A DNA stretch of 43,073 bases from Coriobacteriaceae bacterium (GCA_003862195.1 QOUO01000013.1:1-43073); one strand, 5' to 3'. Numbered from the stretch's first letter, positions 6,494 to 15,194 are shown. The notes: generated by a model not told the origin, from the sequence alone. A program made the numbers and translations.

Positions 6494-8562
6494 CAAGTGC
6501 TGTTATCTCGGATGTGGGCATCCATGGCCTGCCAGCAGCGCTCCGCCAGGTCGTTTACGGCGTCCCTGCGCGTCAGAGTGGGATCCGGCCAGATGGCTGG
6601 CAGACACGTGAGCGTCAGGCACGGCCGACGCTTGAGCACACGCCATAGGCCCCGGCGTGCCCGCTGCGTGACCACCAGCGGCACCACGGGCACACGGTTC
6701 CTCACGGCCAGCCAGAACGCCCCCGTGGCAAACGGCCGCAGCCGCTCGCAGTAGGGCATAAGCGCGGTCTCCGGGTACACGTGCACCACGCGTCCCGCGC
6801 GCAACGCCTGGCTCATCGAGTGCGCCATCTCGCCCAGCTGGCGGAGGTGGGGCGATACCGGCACCGCGCCCGCCCACCGCACGATGTGCGCGCAGAAGGG
6901 CAGCGCGAAGTTGTCCTCGATGCTCAGGATGTAGGAGCGCCTGCCCCGCAGCGCCTGCAGCACCATGCCGCAGTCCAGCACGTGCACGTGGTTGCACACG
7001 CTCACAAAGCCGCCGCGCAGCCGCTTCACGTTCTGGCGCCCCCTCAGGCGAAACCCCAGCACGACGCGGGTGACAAGGGCGGCGGCAACGTCCAGCACCG
7101 CGCGGAACATGCGGGTGCCCACGCGCTGGAGCGGAGAATCCCGCAGGTAGTCGAACCCGACCGGGGTGGAAAACGTTCCCCAGTGCGGCATGTGCACAAC
7201 ATGCTCCGGCTTGGCCTTGCTCACGTGCTGCGGGTTCGGCTCTGCGCGGCGGGCAGGCTCCTGCGGTTGGCATGGCACGTTCTTCTCGCCCGAAGGAGCC
7301 GGCCGCTCGGGTGACGCGGGTGATGCTGCTGGCTTTGGTGGGGCGAGAAGAGCCATGTCGTCGCGGATGCCGGGTGCCGGCGTGTGGCCGTCGCGCGCGT
7401 CACGCGCGGCCTCCTCCAGCATGCGGCGGAACCGGGCGACGCAGTCGCGCAACCGGTAGCGCTCGGCCTCGCGGGCGTAGGCGTGGCCCATGCGCTCGAG
7501 CTCGTCGGGATGTTCCAGCCACCAGTCCAGCTTACGGGCCAGGTCCGCAGCGTCGCCGGCCTTAAAGACCGACCGATCGTCCAGCGCGAACTGCGACGTT
7601 GCCGAAAGCGGCGAGTCCGAAACCACCGGCACCAGGCCCGTGGCGATGGCCTCCATGCAGCTCATGGCCTCGCTCTCCATGTCGGAGGCGTGCACGTACA
7701 CGTCGGTCTGGGCCAGCACGTCGCGCAGGCGCGGCGGGTCCAGAAAGCCAAAGCGCGCGTCCACGCCAAGCCGACGCGCCAGCCGGCGCAGCCCGCGCTC
7801 CGTGGGACCCTGGCCCGCCAGCACGAGCACGATACGGTCCCTGTGATGCGACCGCGCGACGGCGCGCAGTACGATGTCCTGCCGCTTCTCGTGCGAGTAG
7901 CGGCCCACCATCGTGACCACCAGCCGCCCCACAAGGTCGCCGTCCTTGGGCAGGCGCCGGTACGTGAATGACGGGTCGATCCCGTTGCTGATGACGTGCA
8001 GCGCGTTGGTGTAACCGTGCGCCACCAGCTGGCGCGCCATCATGAGGCTGGGGCACTGCACGTGGTCCACGTAGCGATACAGGTATGTGCGATCCAGCCG
8101 GAAGATGAGGTTGTTGAGCGGCGCGACCCGCCCCATCCGGATGGAGCTGGAAAGGTTCTGCGGCTGCACGTGGAAGGCCGCGGTCGCAGGCACCCCCATC
8201 TCGCGGGCCAGGCGCGCCGCGTGGTAGGAGAGGTCCGACGCCATCACCAGGTGGACGACGTCGCACCACTTGAGCGCCTCGCGCAGCGCGTCGTCGTTTG
8301 GACGGGCAAACGCCATGCCCTGCTCGTCGATAAGACCCTGCACCAGCGGGTAGCGCAGCTCCTGCTGGGGGTAGACGGCAATCTTGAACCCGGGTTGCGG
8401 CTTCGCCCACGCGACACCGTCCGGGCCGGGCGCCGCGTCGGATTTGCACACGACGCGCACGTCACAGCCAGTCTCCTGCAGGATCCGCGCGAAGCGCTGC
8501 GTCGTCATCGTGGTGCCGTTGGTGGCCGAGAGGAACTGGTCCATCACCATCAGGACCCTCAT
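6490..8562 (-). CDS. Glycosyltransferase family 4 - PlsC-like acyltransferase fusion (690 aa)
   Basis: Residues about 1-390 are a GT-B glycosyltransferase of the GT4 type. It starts MRVLMVMDQFLSATNGTT, has a VGRYSHEKRQD nucleotide-sugar region, and has the acceptor-end motif SDMESEAMSCMEAIA. A Pro/Ala-rich linker (about 392-460) joins it to a PlsC domain (about 480-690). That domain has the HX4D box (NHVHVLD, about 523) and the substrate motif YPETALMPY (about 595). The protein probably transfers a sugar to a lipid and acylates the same or a neighbouring product at the membrane, as in glycolipid or lipoglycan synthesis; substrates are unknown. I chose ATG 8562 because the family starts there; a GTG at 8616 is in frame and lies closer to the promoter. 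The gene stands alone. Confidence 0.85.
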   Translation of the reverse strand: MRVLMVMDQFLSATNGTTMTTQRFARILQETGCDVRVVCKSDAAPGPDGVAWAKPQPGFKIAVYPQQELRYPLVQGLIDEQGMAFARPNDDALREALKWCDVVHLVMASDLSYHAARLAREMGVPATAAFHVQPQNLSSSIRMGRVAPLNNLIFRLDRTYLYRYVDHVQCPSLMMARQLVAHGYTNALHVISNGIDPSFTYRRLPKDGDLVGRLVVTMVGRYSHEKRQDIVLRAVARSHHRDRIVLVLAGQGPTERGLRRLARRLGVDARFGFLDPPRLRDVLAQTDVYVHASDMESEAMSCMEAIATGLVPVVSDSPLSATSQFALDDRSVFKAGDAADLARKLDWWLEHPDELERMGHAYAREAERYRLRDCVARFRRMLEEAARDARDGHTPAPGIRDDMALLAPPKPAASPASPERPAPSGEKNVPCQPQEPARRAEPNPQHVSKAKPEHVVHMPHWGTFSTPVGFDYLRDSPLQRVGTRMFRAVLDVAAALVTRVVLGFRLRGRQNVKRLRGGFVSVCNHVHVLDCGMVLQALRGRRSYILSIEDNFALPFCAHIVRWAGAVPVSPHLRQLGEMAHSMSQALRAGRVVHVYPETALMPYCERLRPFATGAFWLAVRNRVPVVPLVVTQRARRGLWRVLKRRPCLTLTCLPAIWPDPTLTRRDAVNDLAERCWQAMDAHIRDNSTC

Positions 8563-8626
8563 GCCATCGCCCCCAAGCCACGTTGCAAAAACCCACACGG
8601 ATGTAGGTATACCCACAGGTGTTCAG

Positions 8627-8655
8627 ATAATACGAGCCGTCTGACACGACGTCAG
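8627..8655 (-). promoter_or_regulatory. Candidate sigma-70 promoter for the GT4-PlsC gene
   Basis: On the minus strand CTGACG (8655-8650) and TATTAT (8632-8627) are separated by 17 bp. The -10 lies about 65 bp upstream of the chosen ATG and about 11 bp upstream of the alternative GTG at 8616, which argues for the internal ATG. Confidence 0.45.
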
Positions 8656-8668
8656 GGGCAGATGCCGG

Positions 8669-8726
8669 GTCTTGCCGCAAGTGCTAGGGCATCTCCCGGG
8701 TAGGGGATGACGTACGCAAGACTTTT
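8669..8726 (+). terminator. Weak terminator-like inverted repeat
   Basis: GTCTTGC (8669-8675) and GCAAGAC (8716-8722) pair, with a smaller CATC/GATG stem inside, and TTTT follows. No plus-strand gene precedes it, so its use is unclear. It lies between two minus-strand genes. Confidence 0.25.
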
Positions 8727-8785
8727 CCAATAGCCCGCCTTTGGGCCATATGGGGCAGGCCATGCAATAAGAGGCGAGAAGGACA

Positions 8786-9367
8786 TTAACGGGCTTCGAA
8801 GATGCCACGCGTGATCCTCTCGCCGAGAGCGCCCAGCTCATCCGCGCTCAGCCTCTGGTCTCCTGATAGCCAGAGCCTGATCGCTCCATAGATGCCGTTC
8901 CAGAGGAATGTCCTCACGAGCGGCACTTCCTCGGGGCGGTAGCCCTCCGGCTTCATGGAGTCCTTGAAGCGGGCCTCGAAGAGCCTGTTCGCGAAATCGG
9001 AGTCAGGCCCGTAATAGGAGAACACGAGGCGCGCCTCGGGGGAGTGACAAGAGATGCTTCGGCAGATGGCAGCTATCTGCTTCGAGAGTGGCACGCTTTC
9101 GGGATGGTCTCCCAGTGCTCCCTCCATCTCGTCAATCACGTCGTCACCCATCTCGTGGAGCACGTCATACTGGCTGCCGTAATGGGCGTAGAACGTGGAG
9201 CGGTTGATTCCGGCCTCCTGGCAGAGCTCGCTGATCGTGATCTTGTCCACGCCCTTTTGCTGGGCGAGGTCGCAGAGCGCGTTCTTGAGAAGCATCTTCG
9301 TCAGCTTCACCCGCTGGTTCTGCCGTCCTGCTTTCTTGCTACTGGAATGCTCTTCTCCCATGGCCAC
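8786..9367 (-). CDS. TetR-family transcriptional regulator (193 aa)
   Basis: The N-terminal helix-turn-helix (ITISELCQEAGINRSTFYAHYG, about residues 43-64) is a textbook TetR DNA-binding motif. The C-terminal region is the variable ligand/dimer domain. Its style (KMLLKNALCDLAQQKGVDKI) is close to the TetR group with a C-terminal TetR_C_8-like domain. It is divergent from the flavin reductase at 9513, with a 16-bp palindrome between them, so it most likely represses that gene and itself. The first codon is uncertain: GTG at 9367 has AGAAG nearby, while ATG at 9361 is two codons further in. The inducer is unknown, but may be a substrate of the reductase. Confidence 0.9.
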   Translation of the reverse strand: MAMGEEHSSSKKAGRQNQRVKLTKMLLKNALCDLAQQKGVDKITISELCQEAGINRSTFYAHYGSQYDVLHEMGDDVIDEMEGALGDHPESVPLSKQIAAICRSISCHSPEARLVFSYYGPDSDFANRLFEARFKDSMKPEGYRPEEVPLVRTFLWNGIYGAIRLWLSGDQRLSADELGALGERITRGIFEAR

Positions 9368-9443
9368 CAGATCTTCTTTCTTCGGTGTGGAATCGACAAC
9401 TGCGCTCGTTCTGTCGGACTTGCATCTTTCTTAACGCAACCGT

Positions 9444-9472
9444 TTGTTGTGAAAACAACACTTGTCTATTAC
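9444..9472 (+). promoter_or_regulatory. Promoter of the flavin reductase with overlapping TetR operator
   Basis: TTGTTG (9444-9449), 17 bp, TATTAC (9467-9472) is a reasonable promoter 40 bp upstream of the ATG at 9513. A perfect palindrome TGTTGT-GAAA-ACAACA occupies 9445-9460, covering the -35 and most of the spacer. This is where a TetR dimer would block RNA polymerase. Confidence 0.6.
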
Positions 9473-9512
9473 ATTCATCGATGGTACTGGACATCGGCGA
9501 GAGGGGCAAGGC

Positions 9513-11447
9513 ATGAACGAGCATCTGCTTCAGAGGGGCAACATCGGAGGGGTCGAGCTGAAGAACCGCATCTTCAAGCCGGCGGCCCAGGACTTCCCGA
9601 CCTATGACGGGTTCGTGAACCAGGACCTTGTGGAGTTCTGCGCAGAGCAGGCGCGTGGCGGTACCGGCCTCATCTACACGGGCCTCTTCAACGTGAACCC
9701 GCACGAGAGCGAGATGCGCACAGGTCATCCTCGCATCAGCTCGGACAAGTATCTTTGCGGACTCAGCAAGCTTGCCCAGGCCATCCAGGAGAATGGCGCC
9801 AAGGCAGCGCTCCAGCTTGGGCACTACGGGTCTCACGGCGAGCCGGTCGACCCCGCCTATGGCTGGAGGTGCGTCTCTCGCGATGGCGTGAAGAACGAGC
9901 ACTGGCTGCCGATTCTCTTCCCGCAGTTCAATGAGGGGAACTATCCCCACAAGGAGTACGCCGAGGACGAGATCCACGAGCTTGTTGCCTTTTACGGCGA
10001 CGGAGCCCTGCGTGCCAAGCGTGCCGGCTTCGATATGGTCGAGGTCCACTGCGGCAACATGCACGGCCTCAACACTTGGATCACGCCCCTCATGAACCAC
10101 AGGACCGACGGCTACGGCGGCTCGCGCGAGAAGCGCTGCCGCATTCTCTTCGAGATTGTCGACGACATCCATGCAAAGTGCGGGGATCGCTATCCGGTGA
10201 CCGTCAGGATCAACGCGGCCGATATCAAGCCGGGCGGTAACACCGTCGAGGACACGGCCTGGATTGCCCATGAGCTCGAGGAGCGCGGCGTCTCTGCCAT
10301 CAACCTCTCCTGCATGAAGAGTGGCATGCCCATGCAGGTGCCGATGGGCGAGATTCTTGAATACGCCAAGCCGGTCAAGAGCGCCATCTCGATTCCGCTC
10401 ATGATTGCGGGCTCCATGAACAAGCCCGAGATGGGCGAGAAGGCCATCGCGGATGGCCTCTGTGACTATGTGGGCATGGCCCGCCAGCTCTATGCCGACC
10501 CGTATTGGCCGAAGAAGGTCGCAGAGCAGCGCCCCGAGGAGATTCGCCCATGCCTGCGCTGCAACGAGTGCCTGAATGGTGCCGGGAATGCCTTCTGCGG
10601 CAACCTCCAGTGCACGATGAATCCGCGTCTCGGCAAGGAGGACTCCCTTCCGATCGTGCCGGCGAAGCAGCCGAAGCACGTGGCCGTCGTCGGCGCCGGC
10701 CCCGCTGGCATGGAGGCCGCACTTGTCGCAAGCGAGCGCGGACACAAGGTGACGGTCTTCGAGGCGAGGAAGGTTGGCGGACGCGTCAACGAGGCGGCCG
10801 TGCCTTCCTTCAAGTCGGACCTGAAGAGGCTTCTTTCCTACTTCGACACGATGGCGGGGAAGGGCATCTTCGAGGTGAGGCACGAGAAGGCGACCGCAGA
10901 GAGCCTCAAGCAGTATGACGCCGTGATCGTGGCGACCGGCGCCAAGAAGGCAGAGCTCCATGTGCCGGGCTGGGACGGCGAGAACGTCCAGAACGCCATC
11001 GACTGGCTCGATACGCAGAAGCTCAGGGGCGACTCGGTCGTCATCATCGGTGGCGGCAGCGTCGGTGTCGAGACCGCCCTCCATATCGCACAGGGCGGAC
11101 GCAAGGTCACGATTGTCGAGATGACCGACACGCTCATGCGTGGCGAGTATGCCGTGACGCGCGGGATCTATCTCAACATGCTTGCCATGCTCGGCGTCAC
11201 CGTGCTCACGAGCACGAGGCTCGAGTCGATTGCCGAGGACGGCGTCACGGTCATGAGCGATGGCGAGGAGCGGAAGATTCCCGCAACCGATGTGCTCATG
11301 TCGGTCGGTCTCAAGCCCGATTTGACGCTCCGCGACGAGCTCGATGCGCTCCACGGACCCGAGGTGCTCTATGCGGGCGACTGCGAGCACGCGGGCCTCA
11401 TCTTCGACGCCATCCATGCCGGCTTCATTGCAGGTAGGGAAGTCTAG
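9513..11447 (+). CDS. Old Yellow Enzyme-type NAD(P)H:flavin oxidoreductase with 4Fe-4S cluster (644 aa)
   Basis: The protein has the three-part layout of 2,4-dienoyl-CoA reductase (FadH), BaiCD/BaiH and trimethylamine dehydrogenase. Part one is an FMN TIM barrel (about 5-340), with the VHCGNMHGLNTWITPLMN active-site region and HRTDGYGGS. Part two is a cysteine cluster for one 4Fe-4S centre (CLRCNECLNG...CGNLQCTMNP, from about 347). Part three is an FAD/NAD(P) half with dinucleotide motifs VVGAGPAGMEA (about 390) and IIGGGSVGVETA (about 509). It should reduce an activated C=C bond of an enoate, dienoyl-CoA or dietary/bile-type substrate anaerobically. The substrate cannot be told from sequence. 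ATG 9513 is preceded by GAGAGGGG. Regulation by the divergent TetR is likely. Confidence 0.88.
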   Translation: MNEHLLQRGNIGGVELKNRIFKPAAQDFPTYDGFVNQDLVEFCAEQARGGTGLIYTGLFNVNPHESEMRTGHPRISSDKYLCGLSKLAQAIQENGAKAALQLGHYGSHGEPVDPAYGWRCVSRDGVKNEHWLPILFPQFNEGNYPHKEYAEDEIHELVAFYGDGALRAKRAGFDMVEVHCGNMHGLNTWITPLMNHRTDGYGGSREKRCRILFEIVDDIHAKCGDRYPVTVRINAADIKPGGNTVEDTAWIAHELEERGVSAINLSCMKSGMPMQVPMGEILEYAKPVKSAISIPLMIAGSMNKPEMGEKAIADGLCDYVGMARQLYADPYWPKKVAEQRPEEIRPCLRCNECLNGAGNAFCGNLQCTMNPRLGKEDSLPIVPAKQPKHVAVVGAGPAGMEAALVASERGHKVTVFEARKVGGRVNEAAVPSFKSDLKRLLSYFDTMAGKGIFEVRHEKATAESLKQYDAVIVATGAKKAELHVPGWDGENVQNAIDWLDTQKLRGDSVVIIGGGSVGVETALHIAQGGRKVTIVEMTDTLMRGEYAVTRGIYLNMLAMLGVTVLTSTRLESIAEDGVTVMSDGEERKIPATDVLMSVGLKPDLTLRDELDALHGPEVLYAGDCEHAGLIFDAIHAGFIAGREV

Positions 11448-11473
11448 CAGCGGCGGAATATATCTTTCACCTT

Positions 11474-11514
11474 GCGGCGGGGTCAGGCAGCTTGTGCATG
11501 CCTGGCCCCGCCGC
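11474..11514 (+). terminator. Hairpin downstream of the flavin reductase
   Basis: A 16-bp stem (11474-11489 with 11499-11514) with one G-U pair and a 9-nt loop begins 26 bp after the stop. No U-tract follows, so it may be a rho-assisted or RNA-protecting stem rather than a strong intrinsic terminator. Confidence 0.55.
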
Positions 11515-11627
11515 CATTAGGTTGTGGATGAGGCTAGCGCCAATCGTCGAGGATCAATAAGGGGACTGTAGGGCTGTGCATTCCTGACGCGGAAGAGTCC
11601 GGAAGTTCGTCTGCTGGCAGATTGGCC

Positions 11628-12140
11628 CTACAGGTAGGTGACCGTCTGCCCGAGGTCCTTGCGCGAGCCGTGGTTGGGGAGCGGTCCCACGCCCTCGGCG
11701 GCGTAGCCCAGGTCGATGGCGCAGAGCACCTCCTCGTTCTTGGGCAGGCCAAACGCCTCGGCCGCCCTTGCGGGGTCGAAGAGGTTCACCCAGCAGCTGT
11801 CCACGCCGGCGTCCGCGGCGGCGAGGATCATGTGGGTTGCGACGATGCTCGCGTCCTCGATGCCGGAGTCGCGCTCGCCGCCCGGGTAGGTGAAGACGTT
11901 CGTGCTGTCGAAGGCGACCAAAAGGACGGTCGGCGCACCGTAGCGGCAGCGCGTGAGGCCGTCGAACTTCTCGAGCGCCTCGGGGGAGCGCAGCACGTAG
12001 ACGTGTTGCTCCTGCAGGTTCTTGGCCGTGGGTGCCAGCCGCCCGGCCTCGAGGATGGCCGTGACCTTCTCGCCCTCAAGTGGACGGTCGGCGTACTTCT
12101 TGCATGAGTAGCGGTTTGCGATGACGTCCTTGAATTCCAT
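11628..12140 (-). CDS. Nitroreductase-family protein (170 aa)
   Basis: The protein belongs to the FMN-dependent nitroreductase family. The start MEFKDVIANRYSCKKYADRPL is the usual RRSxRxF-type N-terminal FMN-binding region. The ILEAGRLAPTAKNLQEQHVYV segment, the central GIEDASIVATHMILAAADAG helix and CAIDLGY near the end all fit. The length is that of the short, single-domain form. Such enzymes reduce nitro compounds or quinones, or serve as general flavin oxidoreductases; the native substrate is unknown. A TATACT -10-like site lies upstream on the minus strand at about 12171-12176. The stop codon lies within the right arm of a 9-bp inverted repeat (11566-11574/11625-11633) that may act as terminator. 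Confidence 0.9.
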   Translation of the reverse strand: MEFKDVIANRYSCKKYADRPLEGEKVTAILEAGRLAPTAKNLQEQHVYVLRSPEALEKFDGLTRCRYGAPTVLLVAFDSTNVFTYPGGERDSGIEDASIVATHMILAAADAGVDSCWVNLFDPARAAEAFGLPKNEEVLCAIDLGYAAEGVGPLPNHGSRKDLGQTVTYL

Positions 12141-12236
12141 GGCGCTCCCTTCGTCGCGTGGTTGCGTCCAGTATAGGGCGGGGGCGCTTTCGCGTTGCCG
12201 CGGGAATGGGCTGGCGTCGCCGCTAGCTCCTCGCCG

Positions 12237-13493
12237 CTAGCCCCAGAGCGCGTGGAGGGCGAGGTCGCGGTAGACGGCGCGGGCGCGTGCGAGGTCGGCG
12301 AGGGGCACGTACTCGTTGGGCTTGTGTGCGACCTCCAGGCTGCCGGGGCCGTACGAGGCGCAGTTGGGGTTGTGGCAGAGCCCCGCCACCACCGCGGAAT
12401 CGGTGTAGCCCGTGAACGTGCCCGTCTGGGCCTCCTGACCGCACACGCGCCGCGTGGACGCGAGCACCGCCGCGAGCAGCGGCGAGTCCGGGTGCGACGG
12501 GATGGCGGGCCGGTCGCCCGTCACCACGAGGGAGCCCCGCGTCCCCGGCACGGCCTCCTCCGCCGCGGCGATGCCCTTCTCCACCAGGGCACGCGCGTCG
12601 GCGGGCGTCGTGGGCGGCACGAGGCGCATGTCGATCCACGTGGTGCACGAGTCGGGCACCACGTAGGGGCGATAGCCTCCCCTTATCTGCCCAAACGTCA
12701 CGGTCGTCTGGCCCAGCTCCGCGTCGCGGGGGAGGGCGAGCACCGCGTCGCGAACGTGCTTGATGGCCTCCGCGCTCGCGGCCACGGCGTCCGCGCCCCT
12801 CCACGGGGTGCTGGCGTGCGCCGTGACGCCGCGCATCGTGAGCTCGAACCACGTGCGACCCTTGTGGGCCATGCGCACCATGCCGTCCGTGGGCTCGGTG
12901 TCCAGCACCCACTGCGTGCCGTCGAGCCAGCCCTCGCGGATGGCCGCCTCGGAGCCGCGCATGAAGTCCTCCTCGTCGCAGGTGCACACCAGCGAGAGCC
13001 CGCGCCGCGGCCGCTCGCCGCGCTCGGCCACGGCTGCGAGCGCGTCCGCGAACGCGAGCATCGCGCAGGCGAGGCCGCCCTTCATGTCGCACGCGCCACG
13101 GCCCCACAGCCTGCCGCCGCGCACGACGCCGCCGAGCGCGGGGGTGTCCGCGGCCCAGCCCTCGCCCAGCGTCACGGTGTCAAGGTGGCAGAGAAGAACA
13201 AGCTCGCCGCCGTCGGCGGGCCCGGGGACGCGCGCCCTCAGGCACCTGCGGTCGGGTAGGGGCTCGATCTGGTCCAGCGTCGCGAGCGGGGCGGCGCCGT
13301 GCCCCGAGGCGGTACCGTGCCCCGAGGCCGCGATCTTCTCGCCCAGCCAGTCGCGCACGAAGGCCTCGATCTGCCCCTCGTAGGCACCGGGGTCGGAGGA
13401 GTCGGTCCGCACCAGCCGCTGTGCGAGCTCCGTCGCCTCGCGGTCCTCGGCCGCACCCGTGGCCGCCACCGCGCCTGTCGTACCGTTATCCAT
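12237..13493 (-). CDS. M20-family metallopeptidase/deacylase (418 aa)
   Basis: This is a di-zinc M20 hydrolase of the ArgE/DapE/YgeY kind. Visible metal and catalytic motifs are LCHLDTV (His and Asp), GRGACDMKGG (bridging Asp), CDEEDFMRGS (catalytic Glu pair), LDTEPTD, and a C-terminal VAHKPNEYV His. A lid/dimerisation domain sits in the middle (RGVTAHASTPWRG). ATG 13493 is chosen for its GGGAG-type ribosome site and because the family begins there; the frame remains open to 13607. It resembles YgeY, encoded at 27725, in the DTEPTD and His-rich regions, so it is a divergent paralog. It is transcribed away from the purine permease and shares the intergenic region with the operator at 13638. 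It may therefore be co-regulated, which is an inference. The substrate is probably an N-acyl or N-carbamoyl amino acid or a dipeptide. Confidence 0.85.
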   Translation of the reverse strand: MDNGTTGAVAATGAAEDREATELAQRLVRTDSSDPGAYEGQIEAFVRDWLGEKIAASGHGTASGHGAAPLATLDQIEPLPDRRCLRARVPGPADGGELVLLCHLDTVTLGEGWAADTPALGGVVRGGRLWGRGACDMKGGLACAMLAFADALAAVAERGERPRRGLSLVCTCDEEDFMRGSEAAIREGWLDGTQWVLDTEPTDGMVRMAHKGRTWFELTMRGVTAHASTPWRGADAVAASAEAIKHVRDAVLALPRDAELGQTTVTFGQIRGGYRPYVVPDSCTTWIDMRLVPPTTPADARALVEKGIAAAEEAVPGTRGSLVVTGDRPAIPSHPDSPLLAAVLASTRRVCGQEAQTGTFTGYTDSAVVAGLCHNPNCASYGPGSLEVAHKPNEYVPLADLARARAVYRDLALHALWG

Positions 13494-13637
13494 CCTGCTG
13501 CATCTCCCGTCGCCGCTCACTTGCGGAGGCTCATATGGCGTGCGATGTTTCGCGTTTGCTTCTGTTTGGCATCGCGTTGGGACCGTACGCCGGAAAGTCG
13601 CCCGCACCCCTTGACACCTTACGTATAGTCATATCAG

Positions 13638-13652
13638 CAAACAAAAAGTTTG
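13638..13652. promoter_or_regulatory. Regulon palindrome, permease site
   Basis: CAAAC-AAAAA-GTTTG lies 74 bp upstream of the permease ATG, downstream of a TTGACA (13611-13616) with a weak -10 (TATCAG, 13632-13637). It fits the shared pattern CYAAC-N5-GTTWGG except for its final base. Confidence 0.6.
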
Positions 13653-13726
13653 TGAGTCAGAAAAAACATTAGTTCTGGCAAAGGGGTGGGGCGCACGCAG
13701 GCGTCCCAGGAAGGAGAGGGATCCCC

Positions 13727-15109
13727 ATGAGTGAGAACATGGCACAGGGGGCCGCCAAGGACGACGAGGCCCAACTGTTCCAACGCGACGGAAAGCCATC
13801 TGCCAGGCTGTTCGTTCCGCTCGCGCTGCAGCACGTGGTCGCGGCCATCGTCGGCATCATCACGCCGGCCATGATCGTCGGCTCCGCGTGCAACCTTCCC
13901 GAGGACGAGCGTGCGCTCCTCATCCAGTCCGCCATGCTGTTCTCGGGCCTGGTGACGCTGCTGCAGGCGCATCCCGCGTTCGACCGCATCGGCTCGGGCC
14001 TGCCCGTCATCACCGGCGCGTCGTTCGCGTTCGTGCCCGTGCTCAACAACATCGGCGGCACGTACGGCATCGCGGCCATCATCGGCGCGCAGTTCATCGG
14101 CGGCTTCGTGGCCATGCTGTTTGCCGTGTTCCTCAAGCAGATCAAGAAGCTGTTCCCGCCCGTGGTCACGGGCACGGTCGTGTTCTGCATCGGCCTCTCG
14201 CTCTACTCGGTGGCCGTGGGCTACATGGCCGGCGGCACCAGCAGCGCGGACTTCGGCAGCGCCAAGAACTGGATCGTGGCGCTCATCACCCTGGCGTTCT
14301 GCATCTTCTTCGGCAACTTCACCAAGGGCGTCACCAAGCTGGGCTCGCTGCTGTTTGGCATGCTCGTGGGCTATGCGGTCGCGCTCGGGCTCGGCATGGT
14401 GAACTTCTCCGGCGTGGGCAGCGCCTCCTGGGTCGCCCTCCCCAAGTTCCTCCCCTTCGGCATCGAGTTCAGGCCTGACGCCATGGTCTCGCTCGGCGCG
14501 ATGTTCATCATCGCCGCGGTCGAGATGATCGGCGACTTCTCCGCGGTCTCCAACGGCGCGCTCGGCCGCGAGCCGACGCTCAAGGAGATTCGCGGCGGCA
14601 TCCTGTGCGAGGGCATCGCCTCCACCGTGGGCGCGCTCTTCGGCGGCCTCCCCACCGCCACCTTCGCGCAGAACGTCGGCATCGCCACGGTCACCAAGGT
14701 CGTGAACAAGCGCGTGTTCGCCTGCGCGGCGGGCATCCTCATCGCGTGCGGCCTCATCCCCAAGTTCGCGGCCGTGCTCGACACCATCCCCATGTGCGTC
14801 ATCGGCGGCGCCACGATCACCGTGTTCGGCACCATCACCATGACGGGCATCCGCATCCTCACCAAGGGCGGCCTCACCAACCGCCGTGCCAGCATCGCCG
14901 GCCTCTCGGTCGCCCTGGGCATGGGCATCTCGATGGTGAGCGGCTCGCTCGCGGGCCCCGGCATCCCGGCCTGGGTCACCAGCGTCTTTGGCGGCTCCGC
15001 AATCGTGGTGACCACCCTCGTGGCCATCATCCTCAACCTGATCCTTCCCGACCCCGACGGCGAGAAGGCCCAGGACGCCAAGGAGGAGGCCAAGGAGCTG
15101 GGCGAGTAG
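13727..15109 (+). CDS. NCS2-family purine permease (xanthine/urate type, 460 aa)
   Basis: This is an integral-membrane nucleobase:cation symporter of the UraA/PbuX/UacT group with about 12-14 hydrophobic segments. The first helix has the conserved LQHVV motif. The family signature QNxGxxxxT is present as QNVGIATVTK, a form usual for xanthine/urate transporters rather than uracil ones. The acidic motif AAVEMIGDFSAVSN in the substrate region also fits. The ribosome site is AGGAAGGAGAGGG. It is the first gene of the purine region and carries the regulon palindrome upstream, so it probably imports the purine that the downstream enzymes break down. A hairpin terminator follows, so it is likely its own transcription unit. 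Confidence 0.92.
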   Translation: MSENMAQGAAKDDEAQLFQRDGKPSARLFVPLALQHVVAAIVGIITPAMIVGSACNLPEDERALLIQSAMLFSGLVTLLQAHPAFDRIGSGLPVITGASFAFVPVLNNIGGTYGIAAIIGAQFIGGFVAMLFAVFLKQIKKLFPPVVTGTVVFCIGLSLYSVAVGYMAGGTSSADFGSAKNWIVALITLAFCIFFGNFTKGVTKLGSLLFGMLVGYAVALGLGMVNFSGVGSASWVALPKFLPFGIEFRPDAMVSLGAMFIIAAVEMIGDFSAVSNGALGREPTLKEIRGGILCEGIASTVGALFGGLPTATFAQNVGIATVTKVVNKRVFACAAGILIACGLIPKFAAVLDTIPMCVIGGATITVFGTITMTGIRILTKGGLTNRRASIAGLSVALGMGISMVSGSLAGPGIPAWVTSVFGGSAIVVTTLVAIILNLILPDPDGEKAQDAKEEAKELGE

Positions 15110-15160
15110 CCACAGTCACGCAGCCTAGGAGGCAGGGGAGAAGAGCGTCCCCCTCGCGCG

Positions 15161-15194
15161 GGCGGGCCGGCAGCCAGATGGCAGCCGGCCCGCC
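15161..15194 (+). terminator. Terminator after the purine permease
   Basis: An 11-bp perfect stem (GGCGGGCCGGC, 15161-15171 with 15184-15194) with a 12-nt loop is followed by TTGCGTTGT. It begins 51 bp after the permease stop. I see no gene or further structure in 15195-15380. Confidence 0.65.
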
